A program made the translations under genes and the position numbers. Shown in pieces: positions 10,249-20,378 of a DNA stretch of 28,056 nucleotides. How positions within the stretch are numbered: position 1 is the stretch's first letter; every line of letters starts with the position of its first letter. The DNA is from Chrysochromulina tobinii (taxonomy: Eukaryota > Haptophyta > Prymnesiales > Chrysochromulinaceae), in the NCBI GenBank assembly GCA_001275005.1, contig JWZX01002404.1:1-28056 (forward strand), read 5' to 3'. Under the pieces are notes generated by a model, which worked only from the letters and a program-made list of their open reading frames with translations, was not told the origin of the DNA and ran no database searches.

Positions 10249-10633
10249 ACATCTTACATGAATGTTTGAATGTGTGCCCGACGTGAGCTGTGTGTCGGGG
10301 TCCAGACTCCAGAGTCGTGAGCTGTCACGCCTCACTCATGCGTCATGAGTGGATCTTACATGTCCGTATTCCGGGTATGGTCACGCGTGAACGGGGTGTA
10401 TAACGGGTGCGCGCCGGTCGGGTTTCACTTTGGCAGCGTTGGCACACGCTGCGCTCTGCGGGCGGGCGTCCGCCGCTTGCGCTTCCCGGATTTCCGGTCG
10501 TTCTGCTGGTGTTGCGCTGGCCGGGTCGTGCCCGTTACGGGGTTTTGTTTGTAGGTAAGAAACGTGTGTGTCCTGGTGTCGTCACGATAGACACGTCTGT
10601 CCAAAACCACAACCACAGCGAGACGAGCAGCGC
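10249..10633. other. Intergenic region / 5' leader of the SET/methyltransferase gene
   Basis: About 385 bp between the small two-TM gene and the chosen ATG of the methyltransferase, both on the minus strand, so it should contain the 3' UTR of the former and the promoter of the latter. It contains no copy of the composite upstream block seen at 11061, 23294 and 27861. No other structure was recognised. Confidence 0.5.
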
Positions 10634-10930
10634 TTACTCTGCCTTCTTTGCATCTCGGTCTCGAGCAAGATCACGTTCGGCCTTCTTTTCCTTGAATGTC
10701 GCAGCGGCGTCTCGAGCAAGCTCACCCTCAGGGTAGTTAATCATGTAAACGATGTACGCAAATAGCGCTACGCATCCACTTGCGGACGCAATATTCCACA
10801 TGTTGCTGTAGTCGAGCGATGCAAGATACGAATAGCTGTTCTGCGCAATCAGCTTATTCATCCAAAAGAAGCCGATGACGCTCAGCAGCACGAATATGCC
10901 GGTCGCGATCACGAGCGCGAGATTCGCCAT
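10634..10930 (-). CDS. Small two-transmembrane-segment protein, unrecognised
   Basis: A 98-aa protein starting MANLALVIATG and ending in TAA. Two hydrophobic segments (about residues 4-26, ATGIFVLLSVIGFFWM, and about 46-65, ASGCVALFAYIVYM) are followed by a hydrophilic, highly charged tail rich in Lys/Arg/Glu/Asp/Ala (about 70-98). The frame extends two codons upstream to a GTG, but the ATG at 10930 is the likely start. It is preceded, 131 bp away, by the composite upstream block at 11061-11185. Length and topology would suit a small organellar or ER membrane subunit, but I do not recognise the family. Base use is less GC-biased than in the neighbouring large genes, and the clean start, stop and upstream block make it credible as a real gene. 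Confidence 0.7.
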   Translation of the reverse strand: MANLALVIATGIFVLLSVIGFFWMNKLIAQNSYSYLASLDYSNMWNIASASGCVALFAYIVYMINYPEGELARDAAATFKEKKAERDLARDRDAKKAE

Positions 10931-11060
10931 ATACACACGAGTGCGGACACTTCAGGATCAGCGAGCGTGACGAGCGAGCGAACGATGCGCTTTGGCGGAC
11001 GACGCGTTGCGGATGTGCGATCGGAGATTTGATCTCCAGGAGTCGACTTCACACAGACTG

Positions 11061-11185
11061 TCAGTCAGTTTCGTCGCGGTCCCCCCGCGCTCACCACCGT
11101 CTCAAAGGACGGCTCCAAGCAAGCAAGCAAGCAACGCTCCCCTCGGTCAACACAAGTTCTGAGTACTCGCTCACACGCATACGTG
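11061..11185 (-). promoter_or_regulatory. Composite upstream block, copy A
   Basis: On the + strand it contains, in order, cagtcagtttcgtcgcggtc (from 11062), ccgcgctcac, tctcaaaggacggctccaag (from 11100), a caag microsatellite, then cccctcggtca and acaagttctgagtactcgct. The same ordered elements recur at 23294-23425 and 27861-27970. All three lie just upstream of minus-strand ATGs (here 131 bp from the ATG at 10930). I interpret it as a shared promoter/5' leader or a dispersed repeat carrying one. Confidence 0.6.
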
Positions 11186-11620
11186 ATACGACATAGAGAT
11201 AGACGGGCGTGGTCTCTCAGACGGACAGACGGTCACGGGCCACCTTGTGGCGGTGCCTTGGCGGAGGCTGTCGTGCGGACAATCATCGTTTTCTTTCTTC
11301 AAATTTCGCCCAACGCTTTTGCTACGGACTGGTGGAGAAAGGTTGTCATAGCGTCAACACGCGACCGCTGGGCTCCTCGAGGGACGAGGCATACTACATG
11401 TATGCGGAGCTCATGTAGCATTGCAATTCAGAGCACGAGCTGGAGTACGGATCCGTACGCAGTAACAGGTGCCCACAGCAGAGCTCGAGCGGGGGTCAAC
11501 GAGACCATGGATAACCAAGCGCAGCGCAGCGCCATCAGCGCGCACGCACGCGCGGGGGCCGCCGCACATTTCGCCGCCGCCATCACCAGGCGCACAAAGC
11601 GCCCAAAGCGCCCCGGGGGC
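11186..11620. other. Intergenic region downstream of the COG0523 gene
   Basis: About 435 bp between copy A of the upstream block and the stop codon of the COG0523 GTPase. It is expected to hold the 3' UTR of that gene. No RNA gene, repeat or credible coding frame was seen. Confidence 0.5.
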
Positions 11621-12830
11621 TCATTTCGCAGGCTGGTACACGTTGACCATGCACGAGGCGAAGCCCTCTTCGAGTGCCTTGCGGTCGAGGTTTTTGCCAA
11701 TGAACACGAGTCGGTTGATGCGCGGCGCGTCGCCCCACGGACTGAGGGTCTCGCCGGTGAAGAGCATGTGCACACCCTGGTATACGTAACGCTCGGCGCA
11801 CCCCTCCATTGCGAGCACACCCTTCATACGGAAGATGTCCACGCCTTTCTCCTGTGGCCATTGGAAGCCACCAAGTCCATTCAGAGGGCAATCAGACGCA
11901 CTCCGAGGGCACTCCGAAGGCATTGCGAGGGCAGCCAGGGACACTTACCTGCAGCAACTTTGCGATCCAGGTGTTCGTGCGTTCCATATTGAGCTCTCCC
12001 TCACGCTCGAAGCCAACAGAGGAGACGCTCACGTCATGCATGTGCTCAGCATCGTCCGCGAGGAACTCGGGGTCCATCTCGAGTACGCGCGCTAGCTCAA
12101 ACGCCTTGATCCCGAGCACGTGCTCCATCGCGACGCTCGCCTTCTCGCATCGGACGATCGGCGCAAACTTGTTGATCGCGCGCAGCTTGCCCTCGACGCG
12201 CGCGATCCATTCGAGGCCCTCGGGGTCCTCCGGCGACTTGAGCAGGTCGATCTTGTTGAGGATCAATCGGTCGGCGAACGCCACCTGCTCGACAGCCTCG
12301 TTCTCCGTCCCCTCGGGCTTCTCCTCGTCGAGGTGCTGCTCGATGTGGAACGCGTCGACCATCGTGACGATGCCGTCGAGGCGCGCAAACTCCTTTATCG
12401 ACTCGTCCATGAAGAAGGTTTGGGCGACCGGGCCCGGGTCCGCCAGGCCTGTCGTCTCGATGATGATCGCGTCGAGCTCCGCGCGCCTCCGGAAGAGCTT
12501 TGTGAGAATGCGGATGAGGTCGCCGCGCACCGTGCAGCAGATGCAGCCGTTATTCATCTCGAAGATGTCCTCGGTGGTGTTGAAGCGTTCACGCACCAGC
12601 GCATCGTCCACGCCCACCTCGCCAAACTCATTCTCGATCACCGCAATCTTCTTGCCATGGTTCGCCGTCAAGATGTGGTTGAGCAGTGTCGTCTTGCCCG
12701 CGCCTGCGTGGACGATAGACACACAGCTCGTCATATGAACGTCACGGAGCAAAAGGAATGATTAGGGGCGAGCGGTGTCCGCACCCAGGTAGCCAGTTAG
12801 CACCGTCACGGGGACGCGCGTGTCAGCCAT
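11621..12830 (-). CDS. COG0523/CobW-family G3E GTPase (putative metallochaperone)
   Basis: Three exons, 12830-12785, 12703-11949 and 11851-11621, give 343 aa. The spliced N-terminus is MADTRVPVTVLTGYLG + AGKTTLLNHIL, a complete Walker A. Then come NEFGEVGVDD (switch region), NNGCICCTVRGDL with the family CxCC metal-binding motif, ETTGLADP (Walker B region), NKIDLL (base recognition), and after intron 2 the CobW C-terminal domain LLQ-EKGVDIFRMKGVLAM...YVYQGVHMLFTG ending YQPAK. Proteins of this family are GTP-dependent metal chaperones or insertases (zinc, cobalt and others); which metal cannot be read here. The N-terminal CPELVPI-type motif of eukaryotic ZNG1 zinc chaperones is absent, so a ZNG1 role is not supported. 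No targeting peptide is obvious, suggesting a cytosolic protein. It is divergent from the capping-enzyme gene at 13719, with about 890 bp between. Confidence 0.9.
11852..11948 (-). other. Intron 2 of the COG0523 gene (97 nt)
   Basis: Minus-strand donor cag|gtaagt after the codons for AKLLQ, and acceptor ggccacag before gagaaaggc (EKG). Splicing is phase 0 and joins the GTPase domain to the CobW C-terminal domain without a gap. Confidence 0.88.
12704..12784 (-). other. Intron 1 of the COG0523 gene (81 nt), splitting the P-loop
   Basis: Minus-strand donor gtgcgg after TGYLG, acceptor cacgcag. Exon 1 contributes one G and exon 2 GC to the first Gly codon of GAGKTT. Exon 1 is only 46 nt. Splicing is required because the P-loop is incomplete otherwise. 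Confidence 0.88.
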
Positions 12831-13718
12831 GTGGGCGTGTCTGCGCGTGAGGGCTTGCTTTTGTCGAAGACTTCGAGACGGTCGTCACGGCGCGCGGCTG
12901 CGTAGTGGGTGCGCCGACCCGGTCCCCGCTCGGTCCCCCGCGCAGGGGCCCCGAGCCCGCCCGAAGGGGCGGCTACCGCCCCCCCTTCCGGGCGCCCTCT
13001 TCCCCGCGCTACCGAGCGCGTCCGATTGCCGCGCCGAAGCGAGGGAGTTCCCCCAGGCACTGCCGAAACCTGCCTCCCGATTCCCTGCATCTCTTGCAGG
13101 CTGGGCGGGACGATTCCGGCCGCGCTCTTCCCCCCCGTCCCCCTTGGGACCTAACCCCCTCTCGACTCGCGCCGTACCGGCCGCACCGCTGAGCGTGACC
13201 CGCGACACGCGAAGGGAAGGGACGCGCGCGCCGCTCCCCGTCGATAGTGGCACTACCGTAACGGAAAACCGGGGGCGCCGCGGGACACACAGGTAAAAAG
13301 ACACCGGGACACACGGGACACACGGGGACACACGGGCGGGCAGTAACAGTGCCGTAGCACCGGTTGTCGCGTCTGTCGTGTTAACGTGCACACCATTGGT
13401 TCACACGGGCACACGGATCTCACAGATTAACCTCACAACCATCCCAACCCACCAACGCACCCGCACCGCACGACCGCCGCGCGCGCGACGACCGAATCCG
13501 CGGCCGACTCAACAGCCGCAGCCCCGGAGCCGACCGCTCCTCGCGGCCGACTCAGAAGAGGCCGCCCCACCTGCGAACCCGCCGCCGCTCAAAGGCGGTC
13601 GGCGAAATGACACACCGGTATAGAAGCGCGTCCATTTTAAGGTTCGAACGTACGGGTAACAAAGAGTCTTTTACGGGTAACGGCTCAACACCACAAGGCA
13701 TCCTGTTCACACACCCGC
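12831..13718. other. Divergent intergenic region between the COG0523 and MePCE genes
   Basis: About 890 bp separating two divergently transcribed genes, so both promoters are expected here. It is GC-rich and C-rich on the + strand from 12900 to 13200. It holds a short tandem array of a gggacacac-type unit (about 13301-13340) and two copies of acgggtaac (about 13651 and 13674) shortly before the MePCE ATG. None of the open frames has recognisable protein features. Confidence 0.5.
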
Positions 13719-16107
13719 ATGGCGAGCGCGGCCTTACAATCGGCGCTGGCGGAGCGCTGGCGCTCACAGAAGCCAGACAACACTTGGGCGGCACGGCGCA
13801 GCGGTGCAATCCCAGAGAAGGAGGCGAGCGCGTGGGACACCTTTGACGCGCGCGAGCCGGTTGTGGAACGAGCAGCTAGCGAGGTTTGCGAGGAGACGAC
13901 GAGCCAGAAGAAAAAGGACAAGAAGGCTAAGCGCAAGGCCAAGGAGCTGTGGATTGAGCCGAAAGCGCTGAATGCCGCGGGCTTTGCCATCGGGAAGCGT
14001 CACATTGTGGGCGGTAGCGGCGACTTTGTGCGCAGCGCACATGGGGAGCGGCGCGACAGGAAGCGAGCGGCAAAGCGCGAGGAGCGCGAGGCGAAGCGTG
14101 CGGCGAAACGGCAACGTCTCGAGGAAGCGACCGCATCCGGCGGCGACTGCGACGCGAATGCCGACGGTACTGCCGCTCCTGCCGCCGCCTCCACCTCCGC
14201 AGGGGCACCGGCCACCGCCGCTCCGTCGACCAGCTCAGTCGTCGTCATCGACCCCTTTCACGGTCGGTTGGTGGCTGCCAGCGCGCAGGCGCCGGCGCGG
14301 CCGTCCAGTAAGGTGGGCTCGAAGCGGCGAAAGCGGCGGAAGCGCCTCGAGGAGGCGAGGCAGGCCGCCTCGGGAGTCGACTTGGTCGGTGCTTCGGGCA
14401 CAGCGGAGGCAGGCGCGCCAAAGACGACGACGGCGACGACGACGGCGGCGGCAGCGGACGCGCCGGCGAATGAGCCGAATGCGGTGAGGGCGAATGAGCC
14501 GGTCGATGCACGCGCGGCCGATCGGAGCTCATTCCGCGAGGCGGCCGCAGCGAAGCGCGTGGCTTGCGGCGAGGACAGCCGTTGGGATTCGTCACACAGC
14601 CGTTGGGATTCGTCACACAGCCGTTGGGATTCGTCACACAGCCGTTGGGATTCGTCACGGAATTCGTCACGTGAACACCGACCGCCGCGCAAGCAGTTCC
14701 CCTACGGCAACTACGACGCCTACTACGGCTACAGGTATTTGGGCGGCGCAGGCAGCGGCGGCGGCGGCAGCGGCAGCAGCAGCGGCGGCGGCGGCGGCGG
14801 TGCCCACCACGGCGCCCTAGACCCTCGGCTCGTTGCCATCGACCCCTCATGGCTGCGTGACAAGGATTGTCTCGATATCGGGTGCAATGCCGGCCAGTTC
14901 ACTGCTAGCCTTGCGAGCCGGTTCGGAGTACGCTCGATGCTCGGGATCGACATCGATGCTACTCTCGTCACACGGGCGCAGCGGCTCTTGAGGCACGTGG
15001 CACCGCTCGTCGGACCGCCGCTGAACCCAACGGCTCTGGCAGCGCCGCCGATGCCGCCTGTCGCCGCCGCCGCCGCCGCCGACGCCGCAGCCACCGCCGC
15101 CGCCGCGTCGTCACGGCTCGCCACCGCCGCCGCCGCCACCACTGACGCCAGAGCTCCGGTCGCTGCTGCGCCGGAGACTATCTCGGTGTCTATCTCGGAT
15201 ACTACCGCCAGAGCTCCGGTCGCTGCTGCGCCGGAGACTATCTCGGTGTCTATCTCGGATACTACCGCCAGAGCTCCGGTCGCTGCTGCGCCGCTCCCTG
15301 ACCCGGCTGCTGGCAACCTATCGAACGACGACTTTCGAAGGCTGCTCCAGCTGCCGCCACGCTCCGTGCCCGATACAGCGCCCGTGACCGCGGCGCCCTC
15401 GCCGGCGGCGCCAGCGGCGCCAGCGGCGGCCGCGGCGACGCCGAGCTTCCCACAGCTTCCCACAGCGGCGGCCGCGGCGGCGTCGAGCTTCCCCATCTCC
15501 TTTCCAACCCTGTACGGCGGCCGACCGGCCTCCGCTGTCGCTGGCGCCTCTGCAGCCTCCGCTGTCGCTGGCGCCTCTGCAGCCTCCGCCCCGTCCGCCC
15601 CCTCCTCAATTGCCTCAGCCGCCCCCTCCGCCGCCCCCTCGCCGAGCGCGTTTCCCCACAACACGCGCTTCGTCCACATGAACTTCGTCGAGGAGCCCCC
15701 CCGCCGCTGGGCAGCTCGGCGTCGGGCCCGCCACGCTCGCTGCGCGCTTCGACGTCGTGTGCTGCTTCTCGACCTCGAAATGGATCCACCTCAATTGGGG
15801 TGACGAGGGGCTTCAGCGGCTCTTCGTGCGTGCCCACGCGTGCCTGCGTCCGGGCGGCCTCTTCCTCCTCGAGCCGCAGCCGTGGTCCTCATACCGCAAG
15901 CGGGCTGGGCTCACCCCCCTCATCAAGCGCAATTACGGAACCATTCGGCTGCGCCCCGAAGGCTTCTGTGCATACCTGACCTCCGAGGCTGTCGGCTTTG
16001 CGAGCGCGCGCCCGATCGAGGTGGCCTACGGCGAGGAGGTGGGCGACAACTTCCGCCGACGGCCGCTCATCGTGTGCGAGAAGCGAGGGGGAGGGGCAGA
16101 TAAGTGA
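13719..16107 (+). CDS. Bin3/MePCE-type RNA 5'-phosphate methyltransferase (frame break near 15697)
   Basis: The ATG at 13719 starts MASAALQSALAERW. A basic, Lys/Arg-rich N-terminal half (KKKDKKAKRKAKE, KRRKRRKR) has nuclear-signal character. The catalytic domain starts with KQFPYGNYDAYYGYR and LDPRLVAIDPSWLRDKDC, then LDIGCNAGQFT (SAM-binding motif I) and GIDIDATLVTRAQR. After an Ala/Pro/Ser-rich insertion of about 220 aa it resumes with RFVHMNFVEEPP, and, in the next frame, FDVVCCFSTSKWIHLNWGD, RPGGLFLLEPQPWSSY and a C-terminus ending CEKRGGGADK. These are hallmark blocks of Bin3/MePCE enzymes, which methylate the 5' gamma-phosphate of small nuclear RNAs such as 7SK or U6. The two halves are out of frame by one base at a C7 run (about 15695-15701). 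Removing one C gives EEPPAAGQLGVGPATLAARFDVV, so a sequencing or assembly error, or a recent frameshift, is likely; no intron consensus explains it. Confidence 0.85.
14578..14660 (+). repeat. 21-bp tandem repeat in the MePCE gene
   Basis: The unit ccgttgggattcgtcacaca plus g repeats four times, nearly perfectly; the last unit diverges at its 3' end. It encodes SRWDSSH repeats in the linker before the catalytic domain. The near-identity at the DNA level implies recent slippage or expansion. Confidence 0.9.
15148..15294 (+). repeat. 60-bp tandem repeat in the MePCE gene (about 2.4 copies)
   Basis: The 60-bp unit beginning gccagagctccggtcgctgc is present twice in full and once in part, with no visible differences between copies. 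It encodes 20-aa repeats (ARAPVAAAPETISVSISDTT) inside the insertion that interrupts the methyltransferase fold. A second, smaller duplication (gcctccgctgtcgctggc, about 27 bp) lies at about 15529-15586. Confidence 0.88.
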
Positions 16108-16435
16108 GCGTCGCGTGGGAGGTTGGGGCGTCATCTCGGTCCCGTCCACGTTATACACTTCGCTTTGCTCTCGAGTTTACACGTGGATACATTCCGCTAC
16201 AACCACTCGCGCCTTCAGTCTGGTCTTGACTTTTGGGGGGCGAAACGTCAGTATACCGCCCGACTTCGAGTTGCGGCACACTTCTCTTCGTACACTCTAG
16301 TCATTTTACTGAGGATAGGACGGTTACCGCCGTCTCGGCGCGCTGATGTGTGCACCCTCTCTGCAGGCTGCACATTCGCCGGTCCGCCCACTTGCCCTCG
16401 GCGCTCCCCGCCCTGACCCCCCCCTTCCGTGCGCA
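16108..16435. other. Convergent intergenic region
   Basis: About 330 bp between the stop codons of the MePCE gene (+) and the WD40 gene (-). Only 3' UTR sequence is expected. No repeat, RNA gene or coding signal was noticed. Confidence 0.5.
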
Positions 16436-19081
16436 TCAACCGGTGAGCGCCCGCTGCTCCCCGAGCCTCAGCGGCCCGGCCCCGGGTGTGAATTCACAGA
16501 GCCTCCCGGCTGCCCGCAGCGGCGAGCGAAAGGCGTCACTCCATGCGCCATGACCGCTGAGCGCGTTGACGCGCACGGGCAGCGCGACCTGCGCCTCAGC
16601 TGTCATGTGGGGCCACGGCAGGGCGGCGTCCCGCCGGGTATCCATCACCTCCACCTCGCGATCCCGTGTGAAGAGCTCGTCGAGCGCCGGCTCGAGCGCC
16701 CGCATCGAGCGCCACGCGCTGTGCTGCTCCTCAGCGAAGCGGGCGCGGTGGCGTGTGCGGAGGCCGGAGGCGCCGGGCGCCGTGCCGGGCGCCGTGCCGG
16801 GCGCCGTGCTGGGCTCCAGGCTGGTGAGGTCCTGATAACGGTCGGCCTTGGCGATGGGCGTGTTGAGCTCTGGCGTCGCCTCGCGCCGCGCGCGCCGGGC
16901 GACCTCGGGATGCACCTGCGGCAGTGCATGCGCTTCGAAGGTACGTTCCTCGAGAGCGCTCTGAGAGGCGGCGAGCCGGGTGCTCGAGTTGAGTCGCGGC
17001 TTGGAGAGGGGGTGCGCCGACGGCGGGGACGTGGGCGGCGCCGCCGCGTCCGCCGCCACATCGTCCGCCGCCGTGTCCGCCGCGGGCCCCACCGCATAGA
17101 GCTCCGCCGCCGCCGCCGTGCCCCCCGCCTCGAGCAGCGCGAGCACGCGGTACGGGTTGTCAAAGCGAGCGTGGCGGAGGGGGGCGGGGACGGGGGGGGC
17201 TTCGGGAAGCAACGGCCGGGGCGGCTGCGGCACGAGCGGAGGGGCGCTGGCGCGGCGCGTCCCGGCATGCAGGGAGGCAGCGGCGGGTGCTGCGGTCGTC
17301 GTGCCCACCATGGCGCGCGGTACCGGTACGGTCGTGCGCGGCGCATCCTCGTCGTGCCACCATGCCTCTGCCGAGCGGTGCCCACCATGGCTCGCAGCCG
17401 ACGCGCCGTCGTGGGCGCCGCCACGTCGCCCGCCCGCCACCGCGCCGTGGTGGGCGCTGCCACGCCGCCCGCCCGGCTCCTCGGCGCCCACTACGGCGCC
17501 ACGTTCCTCGTCGTCCTGCTCGTCCTCGCCCTCCTCGTCGGCTGGCGGCCGCGTGGGGAAGGCGCGCGGCACGCGAGGCTCCTTGGTTGGAGAGACGCGC
17601 CGTGCCGGTAACTCATCGGGCGAGGGCGCCGGACCATCACCATCGCCCTCGCCCTCGCCCTCCTCCTCCTCGCCCTCCTCGCCCTCCTCCTCCTTGTCCA
17701 TGGACACGCCGCTCGGCGGCGGCGGCGGCGGCGGCACCCATTGCGAGAGCGTTCCCGAGCCTCGTGCCACCAGCAGCGGTGCGCCTGCAGGCCCCGTAGC
17801 GCCGCCGTGGGCGCCACCAGCCGCGACGGCGGCGCTCGGTACGGCGCTCGAAACCGCCGCCTCATCCGCCTCATCGGCAAAGTGCGCAGAGACGACATCG
17901 CCAACGGCCAGAGGGAACGCCCGAAGGAGCGGCCAGTCGTACGCAGCCTCGACCTCCTCGATGAGCCGCGCGACGGGGGCACCGCCGCTCACGTCCGCGT
18001 GCGTGGCGCTCCGACTCACACAGATGATGCGCGCGGTGCCTGCAAGGTCGCCATCCGCCTCTGCTTGCGCCTCCCCCCGGGCCAAAGAGGAGGCTGGTGG
18101 GGGGGGCACGTGCGTGATCGCGACGATCGGGCCGCGCGTGCGGTGCTGCCACGTCGCGCGCAGCGAGGGCGGCCCCTCGGCGGCCAGGCTCCACACCTGC
18201 ATACCGCCGTCTTCACTGCCCGCCGCCACAAGCACAGTGGGCTCCGGCAGCAGCCCTGCCTCAGGCGCGCCCGGGGGCAGCAAGCGCAGGCAGAGGGCAC
18301 TCACAGGGTTCGGGTTGGCGCTCAGAAGCCGGTGGAGCGGCGCGCCGTGGCGCAGGTCCCACACGATCAGCGTCTGGTCCGCCGCGCCGGAGCATGCAAT
18401 CGCCACCTCGATGCCGTGCGCCGCACTCGCTCCGCGCAGCAGCCGCACGCAGCTCACAGGGGCGGCGTGCGCGCCCGCGTGCTCGGCGGCGCCGTGGCCG
18501 AGGGGCGGCGCGGAGAGCCCCTCGCCGCCCGCGCGCGCCATCCCGCTCAGCACCGACCCGAGCAGGAAGCACGTCACCGTACCGTCCGCTTGTCCAACGG
18601 CCGCCCACTCTCCGAGCGAGCAGACGGCGAGCGCACTGATCGCCGAGGGGCGCGGTAGCTCGCGGCAGAGCATGACGCGGCGCGGCTGGGCCGACTGCGG
18701 CAGCGTCGCGATCAGCAGCTGCTTCGAGTGCGCCTGCGCGAACAGCACCTCCGCTTGCCGGCCCGGCACGAACGTCCAGTGCGCCCACGGCGTGCAGTTT
18801 GGCGTGGGCAGCCGCGAGTTGCGCGTGTTGAAGTCCGGATCGCCCGGCTGCGGCCACGCGCCGAGCGGCAGCGTGGCCGGGTACAGGCGCAGGCGCCGCA
18901 CGCCGCGAGACGGCGCGGCGTAACGGAACGAGCCGTCCTCGAGCGCGGCGCCGAGCGCGGAGGGCGTAGTCGGGTCCCAGCGCGCGCTCAGGGTCGACTT
19001 GCGCTGTCCCGAGGAGCTGTCGGCGCACTCGGCGATGACGTAGCCGCTGAGCGTGGGTGCGGCGTCCTCTGGGTCCTGCAT
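16436..19081 (-). CDS. WD40-repeat protein with long disordered C-terminal half
   Basis: An 881-aa single-exon frame starting MQDPEDAAPTLSGYV. The N-terminal half (about 20-460) reads as beta-propeller repeats, for example SALAVCSLGEWAAVGQADGT, VAIACSGAADQTLIVWDLRH (a canonical WD unit ending in WD) and VLVAAGSEDGGMQVWSL. From about 455 to 640 it is low complexity: a PPPPPPP run, a Glu/Gly/Asp-rich acidic run, then Gly/His/Ala-rich sequence. The last 200 residues are mostly unrecognised, with an AP-G-T-AP repeat (TAPGTAPGTAPG). WD40 propellers act as protein-interaction platforms; partner and pathway cannot be read here. Long antisense frames on the + strand over this gene are composition artefacts. 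It lies 279 bp downstream of the ABC1-kinase stop on the same strand. Confidence 0.75.
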   Translation of the reverse strand: MQDPEDAAPTLSGYVIAECADSSSGQRKSTLSARWDPTTPSALGAALEDGSFRYAAPSRGVRRLRLYPATLPLGAWPQPGDPDFNTRNSRLPTPNCTPWAHWTFVPGRQAEVLFAQAHSKQLLIATLPQSAQPRRVMLCRELPRPSAISALAVCSLGEWAAVGQADGTVTCFLLGSVLSGMARAGGEGLSAPPLGHGAAEHAGAHAAPVSCVRLLRGASAAHGIEVAIACSGAADQTLIVWDLRHGAPLHRLLSANPNPVSALCLRLLPPGAPEAGLLPEPTVLVAAGSEDGGMQVWSLAAEGPPSLRATWQHRTRGPIVAITHVPPPPASSLARGEAQAEADGDLAGTARIICVSRSATHADVSGGAPVARLIEEVEAAYDWPLLRAFPLAVGDVVSAHFADEADEAAVSSAVPSAAVAAGGAHGGATGPAGAPLLVARGSGTLSQWVPPPPPPPSGVSMDKEEEGEEGEEEEGEGEGDGDGPAPSPDELPARRVSPTKEPRVPRAFPTRPPADEEGEDEQDDEERGAVVGAEEPGGRRGSAHHGAVAGGRRGGAHDGASAASHGGHRSAEAWWHDEDAPRTTVPVPRAMVGTTTAAPAAASLHAGTRRASAPPLVPQPPRPLLPEAPPVPAPLRHARFDNPYRVLALLEAGGTAAAAELYAVGPAADTAADDVAADAAAPPTSPPSAHPLSKPRLNSSTRLAASQSALEERTFEAHALPQVHPEVARRARREATPELNTPIAKADRYQDLTSLEPSTAPGTAPGTAPGASGLRTRHRARFAEEQHSAWRSMRALEPALDELFTRDREVEVMDTRRDAALPWPHMTAEAQVALPVRVNALSGHGAWSDAFRSPLRAAGRLCEFTPGAGPLRLGEQRALTG

Positions 19082-19359
19082 GCTGCGCGCGTCGACTGAG
19101 GGCTTCGGATCAATGGCCGCTGCGAGGAGGTTCGGCGTCGCGGTAACGCGCGGTCGGCGCTTCGCGCCAGGCGGGTACCGGTAACTTGGCGCTCAATTCA
19201 CACCAGCTGCTTCACACCTCTTCCGACTTTTCACAGACGACGCAGGCACAGTTCAGGCGCCACTCGCCGGTACATGTACACATGCGGGCATGGCACAGGG
19301 GCAGCTCCTCCTGAGTGACCGGCCAGCTTGCCCCGCCATTCGCTTCCACACGCGCGCTC

Positions 19360-20345
19360 TCAGGCCTCCGCAGCTTTGCGAGCCTTCTCCATCTCCTCCG
19401 CCACCTTGCCAAACGACGCCCCCAGCGCACTCAGCTCCCGAGACAGCACCGCCGCGACCGCCGTCGCCGCGATCGCCACCGCCACTGCGACCGGGCGCGG
19501 CGCGATCGTGCGGGCAGCGCCCGCAGTCGTGCGGATGGCCACCCTCATCAGCGCACCGATCGCGACGCGTGCGACGACATACGCGAGCGCTCCGACCGCC
19601 GCCGCGCCGCGCCCAGCCCGCAGCCACCTGCCTTTGAATGTGGAGCCGCAGCAAGAGGCGCGATGCCACACGAGCGCGCGACGCTGCCCTCTCCACGAGG
19701 GCGGCGGCGGCGGGGCTCGTGGGCCACGGCTGAGGCTGCAGCAGCACGGCGCTCGCGGGCACCTCGACAGGTGCGTGCACTGGCGCCCCCCCCGCCGCCG
19801 CTGGCGCCGCCGCTACGGCCTTGGCGTTCGCCTGGGCGTCGAGATTCGTCGAGATCGTCGGGACGACCCGCCCGACCATATTTGGGTTCGCCGGCTTGCC
19901 AACGCTGAGCGCCTCGCCGCCCTCGCCGCCCTCGACGACGCGCGCCGCTGGCGCGAGCGCCGCGCATCGGCGCGCCACCGTTCGCCACCATTCGCCCACC
20001 CCCTTGCGCACGCCCTTGGCCACCGCAGATTCCCTCCGAGATTCCATCCGAGATTCCATCTCGTCGGCGAGCCGTCGGACGACCAGGCGCCGTACCGGGC
20101 GCGCCTCGGGCGAGGCGAGCTTGAGGAGCAGCGAGGTCGAATCGAGATCGCGCATGATGCGGCGGAGCGTCGAGCCGCTCGGAGAGCCGAGGACCTTCGT
20201 GAGTGAGTCGAGTGGGGTCGCGGCCTGCGCGGCCTGCGCCTCCGCTCCCGCGGCCGCCAAAGCTGGGTCGATGAGCAACGCCGCGTCGGCCTCCCCTGCC
20301 ATCAGACGCGCCCGCGCAGAGGTCGCCTCGGGTAGCGCGCACTCG

Positions 20346-20378
<33 letters not shown>

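Noticed and set aside
12885-13391. Minus-strand 168-aa frame upstream of the COG0523 gene
   Set aside because: It covers a C-rich, repeat-bearing intergenic region and overlaps the real first exon region without any domain pattern.
14729-15679. 316-aa minus-strand frame over the MePCE insertion
   Set aside because: Mirror of the Ala/Gly repeat region with no independent features.
17118-18923. 601-aa and 421-aa + strand open frames over the WD40 gene
   Set aside because: They are antisense shadows in GC-rich sequence: Ser/Ala/Arg/Pro-rich with no motif, while the minus strand shows WD units.
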